Shown: piece after piece, positions 16,512-25,956 of the stretch
Layout of the letters: the number at the start of each line of letters is the position of its first letter
Numbering within the stretch: position 1 is the first letter of the stretch
Assembly (NCBI RefSeq): GCF_014649395.1
Contig: NZ_BMSY01000003.1
Span: 1 to 64,000, forward strand
Reading direction: 5' to 3'
Source: Streptomyces aureoverticillatus
GTDB lineage: Bacteria; Actinomycetota; Actinomycetes; Streptomycetales; Streptomycetaceae
Length of the DNA stretch: 64,000 nucleotides
The notes under the pieces: model-generated
Seen by the model: only the letters and a program-made list of their open reading frames with translations
Told to the model about the DNA's origin: nothing
Databases searched by the model: none
Position numbers and translations under genes: made by a program

Positions 16512-17957
16512 ATGTCCAGGGAGCAACGCGGGCCGAACGAAAAACTCGGCACCGTTCTCGCCCTCGCGGGAATCAGCAACGCAGGACTCGCGCGGAGGGT
16601 CAACGACCTCGGCGCTCAACGCGGGTTGACGCTTCGCTACGACAAGACATCGGTGGCCCGGTGGGTGTCCAAGGGCATGGTGCCCCAGGGCGCCGCGCCG
16701 CACCTCATCGCTGCCGCCATCGGGCAGAAGCTCGGCCGTCCCGTGCCGCTGCACGAAATCGGCCTCGCCGACGCGGATCCGGCGCCCGAAGTGGGCCTCG
16801 CCTTCCCGCGCGACGTGGGCGCCGCCGTGAAGTCGGCCACCGAGCTGTACCGCCTCGACCTGGCGGGCCGCCGCACCGGCGGCGGCATCTGGCAGTCCCT
16901 CGCCGGCTCCTTCGCGGTCAGCGCGTACGCCACGCCGGCGTCCCGCTGGCTCATAACCCCGGCCGACAGCTCCGTCGCGCGCGACGCCTCGCACGACGGG
17001 CCACGCGACGTGGCCCACCAGGACGACGGCGGACCGCCGATGAAGGTCGGCCACAGCGACGTACTGAAACTGCGGGAGGCGGCCGAGGACGCGCGCCGCT
17101 GGGACTCCAAGTACGGCGGCGGGGACTGGCGTTCGTCCATGGTCCCCGAGTGCCTGCGGGTCGAGGCGGCGCCGCTGCTCCTCGGTTCGTACTCCGACGA
17201 AGTGGGCCGCGCGCTCTTCGGAGCCAGCGCCGAACTCACCCGGCTCGCCGGGTGGATGGCCTTCGACACCGGCCAGCAGGAGGCCGCACAGCGGTACTAC
17301 ATCCAGGCCCTGCGGCTCGCCCGCGCGGCCGCCGACGTCCCCCTGGGGGGGTACGTCCTCGCGTCCATGTCCCTCCAGGCCACCTACCGGGGCTTCGGGG
17401 ACGAGGGCGTCGACCTGGCCCAGGCGGCCCTCGAACGCAACCGCGGCCTCGCGACCGCCCGCACCATGAGCTTCTTCCGGCTCGTCGAGGCACGCGCGCA
17501 CGCGCGCGCCAATGACGCGCCCGCCGCCGGGGCCGCGCTGCGGGCCGCCGAGGGCTGGCTGGAGCGGGCCCGGGAGGGCGACAACGACCCCTCGTGGCTC
17601 GGTTTCTACGGCTACGACCGCTTCGCCGCCGACGCCGCCGAGTGCTACCGCGACCTGAAGGCGCCCCGCCAGGTGCGGCGCTTCACCGAGCAGGCCCTGT
17701 CCCGGCCCACCGAGGAGTTCGTGCGGTCGCACGGCTTGCGGCTCGTGGTGTCGGCGGTGGCCGAGCTGGAGTCGGGGAACCTCGACGCCGCGTGCGAGCA
17801 GGGGGTGCGGGCCGTGGAGGTCGCCGGGCGGATCTCGTCCGCGCGGACCACGGAGTACGTCAAGGACCTGCTGCACCGGCTCGAGCCCTACGGGGACGAG
17901 CCCCGGGTGGTGGAGCTGCGGGAGCGGGCGCGGCCGTTGCTGGTCGCCCCGGCGTGA
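16512..17957 (+). CDS. Sporulation-associated XRE/TPR-like regulator (ORF1590-like)
   Basis: A 481-residue protein with an N-terminal helix-turn-helix-like segment (about 10-75; [20 protein letters not shown] then [15 protein letters not shown]). The rest is helical and Ala/Arg-rich and looks like TPR repeats (for example [20 protein letters not shown]). Size and organisation match my memory of the S. griseus sporulation gene orf1590 and its S. coelicolor counterpart. The S. griseus gene is needed for spore formation and makes a longer form with and a shorter form without the helix-turn-helix. ATG 16512 has GAGGGG upstream. The exact DNA target is unknown. Confidence 0.7.
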   Translation: MSREQRGPNEKLGTVLALAGISNAGLARRVNDLGAQRGLTLRYDKTSVARWVSKGMVPQGAAPHLIAAAIGQKLGRPVPLHEIGLADADPAPEVGLAFPRDVGAAVKSATELYRLDLAGRRTGGGIWQSLAGSFAVSAYATPASRWLITPADSSVARDASHDGPRDVAHQDDGGPPMKVGHSDVLKLREAAEDARRWDSKYGGGDWRSSMVPECLRVEAAPLLLGSYSDEVGRALFGASAELTRLAGWMAFDTGQQEAAQRYYIQALRLARAAADVPLGGYVLASMSLQATYRGFGDEGVDLAQAALERNRGLATARTMSFFRLVEARAHARANDAPAAGAALRAAEGWLERAREGDNDPSWLGFYGYDRFAADAAECYRDLKAPRQVRRFTEQALSRPTEEFVRSHGLRLVVSAVAELESGNLDAACEQGVRAVEVAGRISSARTTEYVKDLLHRLEPYGDEPRVVELRERARPLLVAPA

Positions 17958-18040
17958 CGGCGCCCGGCCCAGCCCTGCCCCGAGGTTTGGGGGCGTTGTC
18001 AGTGGCGCAGGGCAGTATCGGGGGTGGGAGGTGAAGGGCG

Positions 18041-19246
18041 ATGGGTCGGGGTGGCGTGACGTACGACTGTGACGTGCTGGTGGTCGGCGGCGGGATCGTC
18101 GGACTCGCGGCGGCCTATGCCCTGACCCGTGCCGCGCCCGGCACCCGCGTCACCGTCCTGGAGAAGGAGCCGGGCCCCGCCCGCCACCAGACGGGCCGCA
18201 ACAGCGGCGTCATCCACAGCGGGATCTACTACCGCCCCGGCTCCCTGAAGGCGCGCTATGCCGTGCGCGGCGCCGCCGAGATGGTCAAGTTCTGCGCGGA
18301 GTACGGCATCGCCCACGAGGTCACCGGCAAGCTCATCGTCGCCACCGACCGCGCCGAGCTGCCCCGCCTGCACGCCCTCGTCCAGCGCGGCCGGGAGAAC
18401 GGCATTCCGGTCCGCGAGCTCGGCCCCGCCCAGATAGCGGAGTACGAGCCGTGTGTGCGGGGCATCGCCGGGATCCACGTCGGGACCACCGGGATCTGTG
18501 ACTACGGCGCGGTCGCCGGGCAGCTCGCCCAGTCCTCCGGCATCGAGGTGCGGTACGGCGCGGAGGTCGTGCGGGTCGACCGGCGCGCCGATCTCGGGGT
18601 CGCCGTGCGCACGGCCGCCGGCGACGTCGTCCGTGGCCGGGTCCTGGTGAACTGCGCCGGGCTGCACTGCGACCGCGTCGCGCGGCTGACCGGCGACGAC
18701 CCCGGCATGCGGATCGTGCCCTTCCGGGGGGAGTACTTCACGCTGGCGCGGCCCGGGCTGGTGCGGGGCCTGGTGTATCCCGTGCCGGACCCCGCCTTCC
18801 CCTTCCTCGGTGTGCACCTCACGCGGGGCGTCGACGGCGGGGTGCACGTCGGGCCGAACGCGGTGCCGGCGCTGGCCCGCGAGGGGTATGACTGGTCGGT
18901 GATCCACCCCCGCGAGCTCGCGGGGACGCTCGGGTGGCCCGGGTCCTGGCAGATAGCCCGGCGGCACTGGCGGTACGGGGCCGGTGAGCTGCGGCGGTCG
19001 CTGTCCAAGGGGGCCTTCACCGAGGCGGTGCGGCGGCTGTTGCCCGCTGTGCGGGCGGAGGATCTGGTGCCCGCTGCGGCCGGGGTGCGGGCGCAGGCCG
19101 TCCTGCGGGACGGGACGCTGGTCGACGACTTCCTGATCCGGGAGGGCCCGCGAGCCGTGCACGTCCTGAACGCCCCCTCGCCTGCGGCGACGGCTTCGCT
19201 GCCGATTGGGCGGGAGGTGGCTCGGCGGGTCTTGGCGGTGCTGTGA
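18041..19246 (+). CDS. lhgO: L-2-hydroxyglutarate oxidase
   Basis: A 401-residue FAD-dependent oxidase of the DAO/LhgO family. The N-terminal Rossmann motif VVGGGIVGLAAAYAL is followed by the family signature HQTGRNSGVIHSGIYY at about residues 46-61. The C-terminus carries GVRAQAVLRDGTLVDDF, typical of these enzymes. The family oxidises L-2-hydroxyglutarate to 2-oxoglutarate, recycling a side product of central metabolism at the membrane. ATG 18041 has GGAGGTG upstream; GTG 18056 is a possible alternative. The gene stands alone, 83 bases after the sporulation-associated gene, and is followed by a repetitive hairpin-rich element. Confidence 0.85.
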   Translation: MGRGGVTYDCDVLVVGGGIVGLAAAYALTRAAPGTRVTVLEKEPGPARHQTGRNSGVIHSGIYYRPGSLKARYAVRGAAEMVKFCAEYGIAHEVTGKLIVATDRAELPRLHALVQRGRENGIPVRELGPAQIAEYEPCVRGIAGIHVGTTGICDYGAVAGQLAQSSGIEVRYGAEVVRVDRRADLGVAVRTAAGDVVRGRVLVNCAGLHCDRVARLTGDDPGMRIVPFRGEYFTLARPGLVRGLVYPVPDPAFPFLGVHLTRGVDGGVHVGPNAVPALAREGYDWSVIHPRELAGTLGWPGSWQIARRHWRYGAGELRRSLSKGAFTEAVRRLLPAVRAEDLVPAAAGVRAQAVLRDGTLVDDFLIREGPRAVHVLNAPSPAATASLPIGREVARRVLAVL

Positions 19247-19261
19247 CGTCGGCCCTGCCGG

Positions 19262-19367
19262 GGGCTTCCCCAACCCCGCCCCTTCCCGTAACCAGGGGGC
19301 TGCCGCCCCCTGGACCCCCGCTGATCGCCGCTTCGCGGCTCGTCCTCGAACGCCGGACGGGCTAAAA
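19262..19367. repeat. Streptomyces interspersed repeat element (copy A)
   Basis: After lhgO there is a hairpin-rich stretch: CAGGGGGCTG / CAGGGGG-complementary arms, then GATCGCCGCTTCGCGGC. It ends in the core GCTCGTCCTCGAACGCCGGA plus CGGGCT (19338-19367). The same core occurs near 52283-52312 in this window. From memory, this sequence is scattered through intergenic regions of many Streptomyces genomes. It may act as a terminator or as a mobile-derived repeat. Confidence 0.7.
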
Positions 19368-19457
19368 CCATGCCGCACCGGCGAAAGTCTTAGCCCCTAG
19401 GGGCGGGATTGGGGAGGCCCCCGCCAGGCCCCCACCCCGACTAAAATCGACCCCACT

Positions 19458-20321
19458 GTGTCTGAGAATTCCCGCCCGAAGGGCACCCCACGTTTCCCCG
19501 AAGGTCCCGCCCCCGACCCCGCCGGGTCGAGGTTCGAGCGGCGGATCCGCAGTTTCCAGCCGCGGCGCAGCCGGGTCACCACCGCGCAGGGCGACGCCCT
19601 GCGCAGGCTGTGGCCCCAGTGGGGCCTGGACATCGACGGCAAGGAGGTCCTGGACCTCGCCGAGCTCTTCCGGACCGCCGAACCGGACAAGGCGCCCCGC
19701 CCGACCCGCATCGTCCTGGAGATCGGCTTCGGCATGGGCGAGGCCACCGCCCAGATGGCCGCCGCCGACCCGGACACCGGCATCCTCGCCGTGGACGTAC
19801 ACACCCCGGGCATGGGCAACCTGCTCGGTCTCGCGGAGCGGAACGGGCTGTCCAACATCCGGGTGGCCAACGGCGACGCGATCATCCTGCTGCGCGAAAT
19901 GCTCGCCCCGGAGTCCCTGGACGGCGTCCGCGTGTACTTCCCGGACCCGTGGCCCAAGGCCCGGCACCACAAGCGCCGCCTGATCCAGCCGGACTTCCTC
20001 ACCCTGCTCGCCCCCTGCCTCAAGCCGGGCGCGGTGCTGCACTGTGCCACGGACTGGGAGCCGTACGCCGAGCACATGCTGGAGGTCCTGAACGCGCACC
20101 CGGACTTCGAGAACACCCAGGAGGACGGCGGGTACGCGCCGCGGCCCGACTTCCGGCCGCTCACCCGCTTCGAGGGCCAGGGCCTCGACAAGGGCCACGT
20201 CGTCCACGACCTGCTCTTCCGCAGAGCCGCCACCCTGGCGGAGCGGCCCGACGCGGACCCGGCGGCCCCCACCGACCCCGAGGCGCTGCCCACCGACCCC
20301 GAGGCGCTGCCCGGCGTCTGA
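19458..20321 (+). CDS. trmB: tRNA (guanine-N7)-methyltransferase
   Basis: A 287-residue SAM-dependent methyltransferase that makes m7G46 in the variable loop of tRNAs. The SAM-binding motif is VLEIGFGMGEAT (about residues 90-101), and the family motif PDPWPKARHHKRRL lies near 160-173. Both the N-terminus (about 60 residues, Pro/Arg-rich) and the C-terminus (PTDPEALPTDPEALPG, a short duplicated tail) extend past the E. coli enzyme, as is usual in Streptomyces. The start is GTG. The PrsW gene begins 60 bases downstream and may be co-transcribed. Confidence 0.92.
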   Translation: MSENSRPKGTPRFPEGPAPDPAGSRFERRIRSFQPRRSRVTTAQGDALRRLWPQWGLDIDGKEVLDLAELFRTAEPDKAPRPTRIVLEIGFGMGEATAQMAAADPDTGILAVDVHTPGMGNLLGLAERNGLSNIRVANGDAIILLREMLAPESLDGVRVYFPDPWPKARHHKRRLIQPDFLTLLAPCLKPGAVLHCATDWEPYAEHMLEVLNAHPDFENTQEDGGYAPRPDFRPLTRFEGQGLDKGHVVHDLLFRRAATLAERPDADPAAPTDPEALPTDPEALPGV

Positions 20322-20380
20322 GCCCCACGGAACCCGAGGCACCGTCGCGGTCCGCCGCAACCCTCGTTACTGTCAAAGCC

Positions 20381-21736
20381 GTGGCCACCAGTCCCGCGTA
20401 CCCGAACTACCCGGCTCCGCCCGCCGGGTCGGCCCGGGCACCCGGGCACCGGCATCCGCACTGGTGGCAGCGGAGAGCCATCCGGGCGGGCGCGCTGATC
20501 ACGCTGCTCGCGCTCTCCGGCCTGGTGATCCTCGCCCTGGTGCGGCAGCAGACCGGCACCGAGGGGTTCCTGGTCGGCCTCGGCCTGGCCACGCTCCCCG
20601 TGCCGCTGCTCGTCTCGGCGTTCCGGTGGCTGGACCGGGTGGCGCCCGGGCCCTGGCGGAATCTGTTGTTCGCCTTCGCCTGGGGCGCCTGCGCGGCCGC
20701 GCTCATAGCGATCGTGGCGAACAGCTTCGCGACCCGCTGGATAGCCACCGCGACCGCCGACCCGACCAGCGCGGACACGCTCGGCGCGACCGTCATAGCC
20801 CCGATCGTCGAGGAGAGCGCGAAGGCGGCGGCCGTGCTGCTCGTCTTCCTCTTCCGCAGAGGCGACTTCACCGGTGTCGTCGACGGCTTCGTCATAGCGG
20901 GCGTCACCGCGACCGGCTTCGCCTTCACCGAGAACATCCTCTATCTCGGCAACGCCTTCGGCACCGACCAGCTCAGCGGCGAGAGCGGCCTCGCGTCGGT
21001 GACCGCCGCGACCTTCTTCGTGCGCGTCGTGATGTCACCGTTCGCGCATCCCCTGTTCACCGTGCTCACCGGCATCGGCTTCGGCATCGCCGCCCTCAGC
21101 GGCGAGCGGCACCGGGTGCGGCGGGTGCTCCTGCCGGTCGCCGGGCTGCTGCTCGCGATGGGCCTGCACGCCTTCTGGAACGGCTCGGCGAGCTTCGGCG
21201 AGTACGGCTTCTTCGTCGTGTACGCGACCTTCATGCTGCCGGTGTTCGGGCTGCTCACCTGGCTCGCCGTCTGGCTGCGCCAGCGCGAACTGCGGCTGGT
21301 CCGGGCCGAACTGCCCGCCTATGTGGCGGCGGGCTGGCTCACCGCGGCCGAGCCGTTCGCGCTCGGCTCGATGCGCGCGCGGACCCTCGCCCGCGACTAC
21401 GCCGCGTACCACCTGGGCAAACCGGCGGGCCGCGGCGTGGTCGCGTACGAGACGTACGCGACCTCCCTCGCGCTGCTGCGGCACCGGGCCCGTCGCGGCC
21501 GGGCCCGCGCCGACTTCGCGGTCCGCGAGCGGGAACTGCTCGACGCGCTGTGGGAGCGCCGCGAGCTGGCCCGGCCGGCGCTGGCGTACGCGGCGCGGGC
21601 GACGGCGCCGGTCGTGGTGCCGCTGCCGTACGCGGCGTACGGCCCGTACACCGCGTACGGCACGCCCGGCTCGCCGGGGACTCCCGGCACCCCCGCGTAC
21701 CCCGCGTACCCCTCGTACAACCCCTACCGCACCTGA
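20381..21736 (+). CDS. PrsW-family intramembrane metalloprotease
   Basis: A 451-residue multi-helix membrane protein with PrsW/CPBP-like metalloprotease motifs. These include EESAK (in PIVEESAKAAAV), a following FAFTEN motif, then conserved FAHPLFT and GLHAFWN segments carrying the candidate zinc ligands. In Bacillus PrsW cleaves an anti-sigma factor; the substrate here is unknown. The cytosolic N-terminus is short and Pro-rich, and the C-terminal tail is repetitive (YGPYTAYGTPGSPGTPG). GTG 20381 is the first start in the frame that leaves the hydrophobic core intact; the upstream part of the open frame overlaps trmB and is a shadow. Confidence 0.85.
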   Translation: MATSPAYPNYPAPPAGSARAPGHRHPHWWQRRAIRAGALITLLALSGLVILALVRQQTGTEGFLVGLGLATLPVPLLVSAFRWLDRVAPGPWRNLLFAFAWGACAAALIAIVANSFATRWIATATADPTSADTLGATVIAPIVEESAKAAAVLLVFLFRRGDFTGVVDGFVIAGVTATGFAFTENILYLGNAFGTDQLSGESGLASVTAATFFVRVVMSPFAHPLFTVLTGIGFGIAALSGERHRVRRVLLPVAGLLLAMGLHAFWNGSASFGEYGFFVVYATFMLPVFGLLTWLAVWLRQRELRLVRAELPAYVAAGWLTAAEPFALGSMRARTLARDYAAYHLGKPAGRGVVAYETYATSLALLRHRARRGRARADFAVRERELLDALWERRELARPALAYAARATAPVVVPLPYAAYGPYTAYGTPGSPGTPGTPAYPAYPSYNPYRT

Positions 21737-21787
21737 GGCCGCGCGGGGCAACCCCGGCCCTGCCTGCTCACTTCCAGCCGGACCGGA

Positions 21788-22732
21788 TCACGCCGACGCG
21801 GCCGTGAGGCGCGCCAGTTCCGCGTCCGTCAGCTCCAGGTCGCCCACCGCGAGCAGCGCCGGAAGCTGTTCCACCGTGCGCGCGGAGGCGAGCGGCGCGG
21901 CCACCGTCGGCTGCGCGGCGAGCCAGGCCAGGGCCACCGTGGCGTGCTGCGCGCCGCGGGCCTCGGCTATCTCGTCGAGGGCGGCGAGGACACGCTGCCC
22001 GCGCTCGGTGCTCAGGTACTCGCCGGCCTTGCCTGCCCGCGCGCTGTCGACCTCGGTGCCCGGGCGGTACTTGCCGGTGAGGAAGCCGGAGGCGAGGGCG
22101 TAGTAGGGGACGGCCGCGAGGCCGGAGCGGGAGGCGACCTCCTGGAGCGGGCCTTCGTAGGTGTCGCGCGAGACGAGGTTGTAGTGCGGCTGCACCGCCA
22201 CGTACCGCACGAGGCCCTCGCGGTCGGAGAAGTCCAGGGACTCCTGGAGGCGTTCGGCGGTGATGTTGGACGCGGCGATCGCCCGCACCTTGCCGGACCG
22301 CACCAGTTCGTCGAGGGCGGTGACGAACTCCTCGACCGGCACGGAGGGGTCGTCGTAGTGCGTGTAGTACAGGTCTATGTAGTCGGTGCCGAGGCGGCGC
22401 AGCGACTCTTCGGCGGCGGACTTGATGGTGCTCGCCGAGAGGCCCTTGTAGTCGGGGTGGGCGCCGACCTTCGTGGCGATGACGACGTCGGAGCGGTTGC
22501 CGCGCGCGGCGAGCCAGCGGCCCAGGACGGTCTCGGACTCGCCGCCCTGGTTGCCCGGCACCCACGCCGAGTACACGTCGGCGGTGTCGACGAAGTTGCC
22601 GCCCGCGGCGGTGTAGGCGTCGAGGACGGCGAAGGACTGCGCCTCGTCGGCGGTCCAGCCGAAGACGTTGCCGCCGAGCGCGAGCGGGAATACTTCGAGG
22701 TCGGAGGAGCCCAGCGGGCGAAGAATGGTCAT
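21788..22732 (-). CDS. Aldo/keto reductase
   Basis: A 314-residue NADPH-dependent aldo/keto reductase with a TIM-barrel fold. The catalytic set is visible: Asp/Tyr in DTADVYSAW, Lys in VVIATKVG and His in YYTHYDD. The cofactor-binding C-terminal region has PLASARTVEQL. The substrate cannot be predicted from sequence; this subgroup reduces diverse carbonyl compounds. ATG 22732 (MTILRPLG) was chosen, since the six residues before it are not part of the family. It is on the same strand as the M23 gene 186 bases upstream but separated by repetitive DNA, so it probably has its own promoter. Confidence 0.88.
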   Translation of the reverse strand: MTILRPLGSSDLEVFPLALGGNVFGWTADEAQSFAVLDAYTAAGGNFVDTADVYSAWVPGNQGGESETVLGRWLAARGNRSDVVIATKVGAHPDYKGLSASTIKSAAEESLRRLGTDYIDLYYTHYDDPSVPVEEFVTALDELVRSGKVRAIAASNITAERLQESLDFSDREGLVRYVAVQPHYNLVSRDTYEGPLQEVASRSGLAAVPYYALASGFLTGKYRPGTEVDSARAGKAGEYLSTERGQRVLAALDEIAEARGAQHATVALAWLAAQPTVAAPLASARTVEQLPALLAVGDLELTDAELARLTAASA

Positions 22733-22816
22733 ACAACGCTCAACGCCCACGCGGAGGAAGGAATTCCGGCAGCCCTGACGTCGGGGGGTTGTCGCCAGGA
22801 CCGCCGGAGTCGGTGG

Positions 22817-22871
22817 GGCGGCGGGAGCCGGTGGGGGCGCAGCCAGTGGGCGGCGGGAGCCAGTGGGGGCG
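22817..22871. repeat. Direct repeat, two 23-bp copies
   Basis: GGCGGCGGGAGCCGGTGGGG-type units occur at 22817-22839 and 22848-22871 and differ by one base. A third partial copy is seen around 22811. They lie between the reductase and the M23 peptidase genes, outside any coding frame. Confidence 0.7.
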
Positions 22872-22918
22872 GGACCTTACCGCAGTGGGGGGCGCGACCT
22901 TGCCGGCCCCTGCGGGCC

Positions 22919-24025
22919 CTACGGGTTGAGGCCCTTGCCCCGCAGCCACGCCAGCGGGTCGACGTTGGCGCCGCCGCTCGTGTGCACCTCCATGTGGAGG
23001 TGCGCCCCGGTGACGTTGCCGGTCGCGCCGACGCGGCCGATGACCTCGCCCGTGGTGACCTTCTGGCCGGCGCTGACGCTCACCGAGGACTGGTGGGCGT
23101 ACCAGATCTCCGTGCCGTCCTCGAGCTCGAGAATCGTGCGGTAGCCGTACGCCCCCGCCCAGCCGGACTCCTTGATGGTGCCGGTGTGCACGGCCTTGAG
23201 CGGCGTGCCGGTGGGGGCGGCGAAGTCCAGGCCGGTGTGCCGGCCGGAGGACCACATGGAGCCGGAGTCGCCGAAGTGGGAGGTGAGGGTGTACGAGGAG
23301 GTGGGCAGCGAGAAGCTCTTGGCGAGCTTGGCCAGGCGCTCCGCCTCGGCCTTCTTGCGCGCCGCCTCTTCCTTCTTGCGCTTCTCCTCGGCGGCCTTGG
23401 CCCTGGCCGCCGCGGTGGCCTTGTCCTGCTGGGCCTTGGCCTGCGCGGCCGCCTTCTTCACGGCGGCGTCCTCGGCCGCCTTGCGGACGGCGTCGTCCGC
23501 CTGGTTCTGCTGGTTCTCGGCCTGCTGCATGATGCGGGCCCGCAGGGCCTCGCCCGCGCCGGTGGTGCCCTGCTCGGCGTCGGCGGTGGTGACGCCGGCG
23601 GAGCTGAGCGGGGCGGCGGCCGCGGCCGTCGTCGTCGTACCGGCGTCCTCACCCGAGTCGTCGGATATCAGCGAGCCCACGCCGGGCAGCGACTCGGCCT
23701 CCGGCAGCTTGTCCGTGACCGCCGACATGTCCGGCATGGCGATGGAGACCGGCGGCTTGCCGCCCTGCGCGGTGGCGATGCCGCCCGCGCCCACGGCCGC
23801 GATGACGCCGACGCCGAGGACGGTGGAACTGCGCGCGAGTCCGCCGCCGCCCTTCTTGTGCACGCGGTGCCGGCCTCGCACCGGGCGGACGGACTCCGCG
23901 GTGGGGTTCCACTCCTCCCACGGCTCCTGGGTGGCGTACGCGGCGAACCCCGGGGAACCGTCAGGTCCTTCGGCGGAGTCGTTCGGTACGTAGAGCGCTT
24001 CGGGGGCAGGCCGGTTGGACGCCAC
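22919..24025 (-). CDS. M23-family cell-wall endopeptidase (c-di-AMP controlled)
   Basis: A 368-residue LytM-type zinc peptidase that cleaves peptidoglycan cross-bridges outside the cell. One membrane anchor or uncleaved signal (about 66-88) follows a charged N-terminus. An Ala/Lys/Glu-rich coiled coil (about 160-235) leads to the LytM domain (about 255-368). The zinc motifs are HTGLD and HLHME. GTG 24025 follows GGAAAGGAG at 9 bases spacing and lies just after a c-di-AMP riboswitch, a pairing known for cell-wall hydrolases in Streptomyces. The riboswitch implies repression when c-di-AMP is high. Confidence 0.9.
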   Translation of the reverse strand: MASNRPAPEALYVPNDSAEGPDGSPGFAAYATQEPWEEWNPTAESVRPVRGRHRVHKKGGGGLARSSTVLGVGVIAAVGAGGIATAQGGKPPVSIAMPDMSAVTDKLPEAESLPGVGSLISDDSGEDAGTTTTAAAAAPLSSAGVTTADAEQGTTGAGEALRARIMQQAENQQNQADDAVRKAAEDAAVKKAAAQAKAQQDKATAAARAKAAEEKRKKEEAARKKAEAERLAKLAKSFSLPTSSYTLTSHFGDSGSMWSSGRHTGLDFAAPTGTPLKAVHTGTIKESGWAGAYGYRTILELEDGTEIWYAHQSSVSVSAGQKVTTGEVIGRVGATGNVTGAHLHMEVHTSGGANVDPLAWLRGKGLNP

Positions 24026-24042
24026 GGGGGCGCACTCCTTTC

Positions 24043-24187
24043 CTTCCTTCTCGCCTACCGGGTTAGCTGACGGGTTCGGAGCAGGAAGGTCTCCTACGGG
24101 CACCTCTCCACGTACGAGAATTCCGTACGAGAGATGACCGATTCACCCCAAGTTGGTGGTTCCCCGGCTCCCTTGCGGGATTAGGCG
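24043..24187 (-). ncRNA. ydaO/yuaA c-di-AMP riboswitch
   Basis: The 5' leader of the M23 gene shows the highly conserved core of this riboswitch on the minus strand. It reads CTAATCCCGCAAGGGAGCCG, then GGGGAACCA, GGGGTGAAT, then TAGGAGACCTTC, CCGAACCCGTCAGCTAACCC and GGTAGGCGAGAAGG, just before the ribosome binding site. In actinobacteria these elements switch off cell-wall hydrolase genes at high c-di-AMP. The variable arm contains an inverted CGTACG pair (24111-24130). The boundaries are approximate. Confidence 0.93.
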
Positions 24188-24427
24188 TGTGCGCACGGAG
24201 CCGACTGGAGTGCCGGCTGGGACGACCGCGCTGCGTTATCGAACGTTAATAGACAGGGGGGCCGTATTCCAAGCCGTTCCGGTTGATCGTTAACGCTTAC
24301 GCCACGAACACAAGGGACATCAGCGGCTGGAACAGGGCGAGTTGAACGAGGCCCATGACGCACCGCAGCGGCGTGGATCTCCACGACCGCCTGACACCGC
24401 GTCAGTTGTTGTGCGGAGGGGTGCGGT

Positions 24428-25768
24428 TCAGTCACCCGGTGTGACGGGGCGGCGTACGGCGAGCAGCGCCATGTCGTCCGTGGCGCCGCCCCCGGTGTGC
24501 CGGCGGACCTCGTCCACGAGGGTGGCGAGGAGCGCGTCGGGGCCGCTGGGGCCGGGGAAGATCCGGCCGCCGAGGCGGGTGGCGGGGTCGTAGAACTCGC
24601 CGTGCTCGTTCCGGGCCTCCGAGAGCCCGTCGGTGTAGAGCAGCAGCGTGGTGCCCGGCGGGAACGCGGCCTCGTCCGCGCGGTCCGGCCAGGTGCCGAG
24701 GTCGCCCATGCCGAGCGGCAGCGCGGGCTCGGACGGCGTGAGCACGCACAGCCGCCCGTCCGCGCGGAGCAGCAGCGGCTCGGGGTGGCCGCGGTTGATG
24801 ATCCGTACGACGCCGTCGGCGCCCCGCGGGATCTCCGCGAGGATCGCCGTGGTGAACCCCTCGAAGGCGTCGAGCCCGTCGCGCCGCATGCCTTCCCGCG
24901 CGAGCGCCCGCTCCAGGCGCTGCGCCACCGCCTCCAGCGCGTCCTCCTGCTCGGCGGCCTCCCGGAAGGCACCGATCACGACGGCGACGGCGGCCACCGC
25001 GCCCATCCCCTTTCCGCGTACGTCACCGACGACGAGCCGCACGCCGTGCGGGGTGTCCTGCACCGCGTACAGATCCCCGCCGATGAAGGCGTCGGCCTGC
25101 GCGGCCTCGTACCGCGCGGCGACGTCGAGGCCGCCGATGCGGGGGTCCGGCTGCGGCAGCACGGCGCGCTGGGTGGCCTCGGCGATGGAGCGGGCGGAGG
25201 CGAGGCGGGCGTTGCCGCGGCGCACCACGCGGTTGATGACGACGGCCAGGATGCCGACGGTCAGCATGGTCAGGAACTCGGTGACGACCTGTACGTCGCC
25301 GTCGACTCTGTGGGTCAGGCGCAGGGCGAGGACGGCGGCGCAGGACAGGGCGGCGGCCGCCACGGTGGTGCGCAGCCGGAAGAACGGCGCGGTGATCAGC
25401 GGCGCGGCGGCGAACAGCGGCGACGCGGTGAACTCGGGCGGCGTGAGCAGGTCGAAGCAGATGCCGCCGACGAGGAGGAGCGGGGGCAGGGCACGGATGA
25501 GGGCGCGCTCGCGGGGGAGGGTGCGCTCACGGGACACGCGGGTGCGCTCGCACGGGAGCTCGCGCGGGCGGGGGCGCGGGTCGCGCGGGTGGGCCTCCGC
25601 GCCGCGCGGGACGGCCTGCGGCTCACGGGCGGCGGGCTCAGGCGTGCCGCCCGGATCCCCGTCACCGCGCGCACCACCCGGCCCCCCACCACGCACAGCA
25701 ACCACCACCGCTCCATTCCCGCCGCGGTCCGGCCGCGGCCCCGCCGCATCCGTGCCGCGTCGGCCCAC
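24428..25768 (-). CDS. Membrane SpoIIE-type PP2C phosphatase
   Basis: A protein of up to 446 residues. An Arg/Pro-rich N-terminus, whose exact start is uncertain, precedes three or four membrane helices (about 90-170) and a short linker helix. The C-terminal domain is a PP2C-like phosphatase with motifs GGDLYAV, VVGDVRGKGMGA, YTDGLSEARN and TDDMALL. These enzymes dephosphorylate anti-anti-sigma factors in partner-switching modules. The membrane anchor suggests it reads an envelope signal. Its gene is separated from the riboswitch region by a short gap, and no antagonist gene is adjacent. Confidence 0.8.
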   Translation of the reverse strand: MGRRGTDAAGPRPDRGGNGAVVVAVRGGGPGGARGDGDPGGTPEPAAREPQAVPRGAEAHPRDPRPRPRELPCERTRVSRERTLPRERALIRALPPLLLVGGICFDLLTPPEFTASPLFAAAPLITAPFFRLRTTVAAAALSCAAVLALRLTHRVDGDVQVVTEFLTMLTVGILAVVINRVVRRGNARLASARSIAEATQRAVLPQPDPRIGGLDVAARYEAAQADAFIGGDLYAVQDTPHGVRLVVGDVRGKGMGAVAAVAVVIGAFREAAEQEDALEAVAQRLERALAREGMRRDGLDAFEGFTTAILAEIPRGADGVVRIINRGHPEPLLLRADGRLCVLTPSEPALPLGMGDLGTWPDRADEAAFPPGTTLLLYTDGLSEARNEHGEFYDPATRLGGRIFPGPSGPDALLATLVDEVRRHTGGGATDDMALLAVRRPVTPGD

Positions 25769-25956
25769 CCAGGTTTCCCGCAGCGGGGCCGCGGGGCGAC
25801 CTGATGTGGGCCGAGTGGGTGAGCGGTGGGCCGCGCCCGGGTGCGCCGGGCCGCGCGGGCCGGACGGTCGGCGCCCCGGGCGCGAGCGGACCCGCCGCCC
25901 ACGCGGCGGGGCGCCGACCGGGGCGCCACCGGGGCACGGTCAGGCGGCCGCGTACG

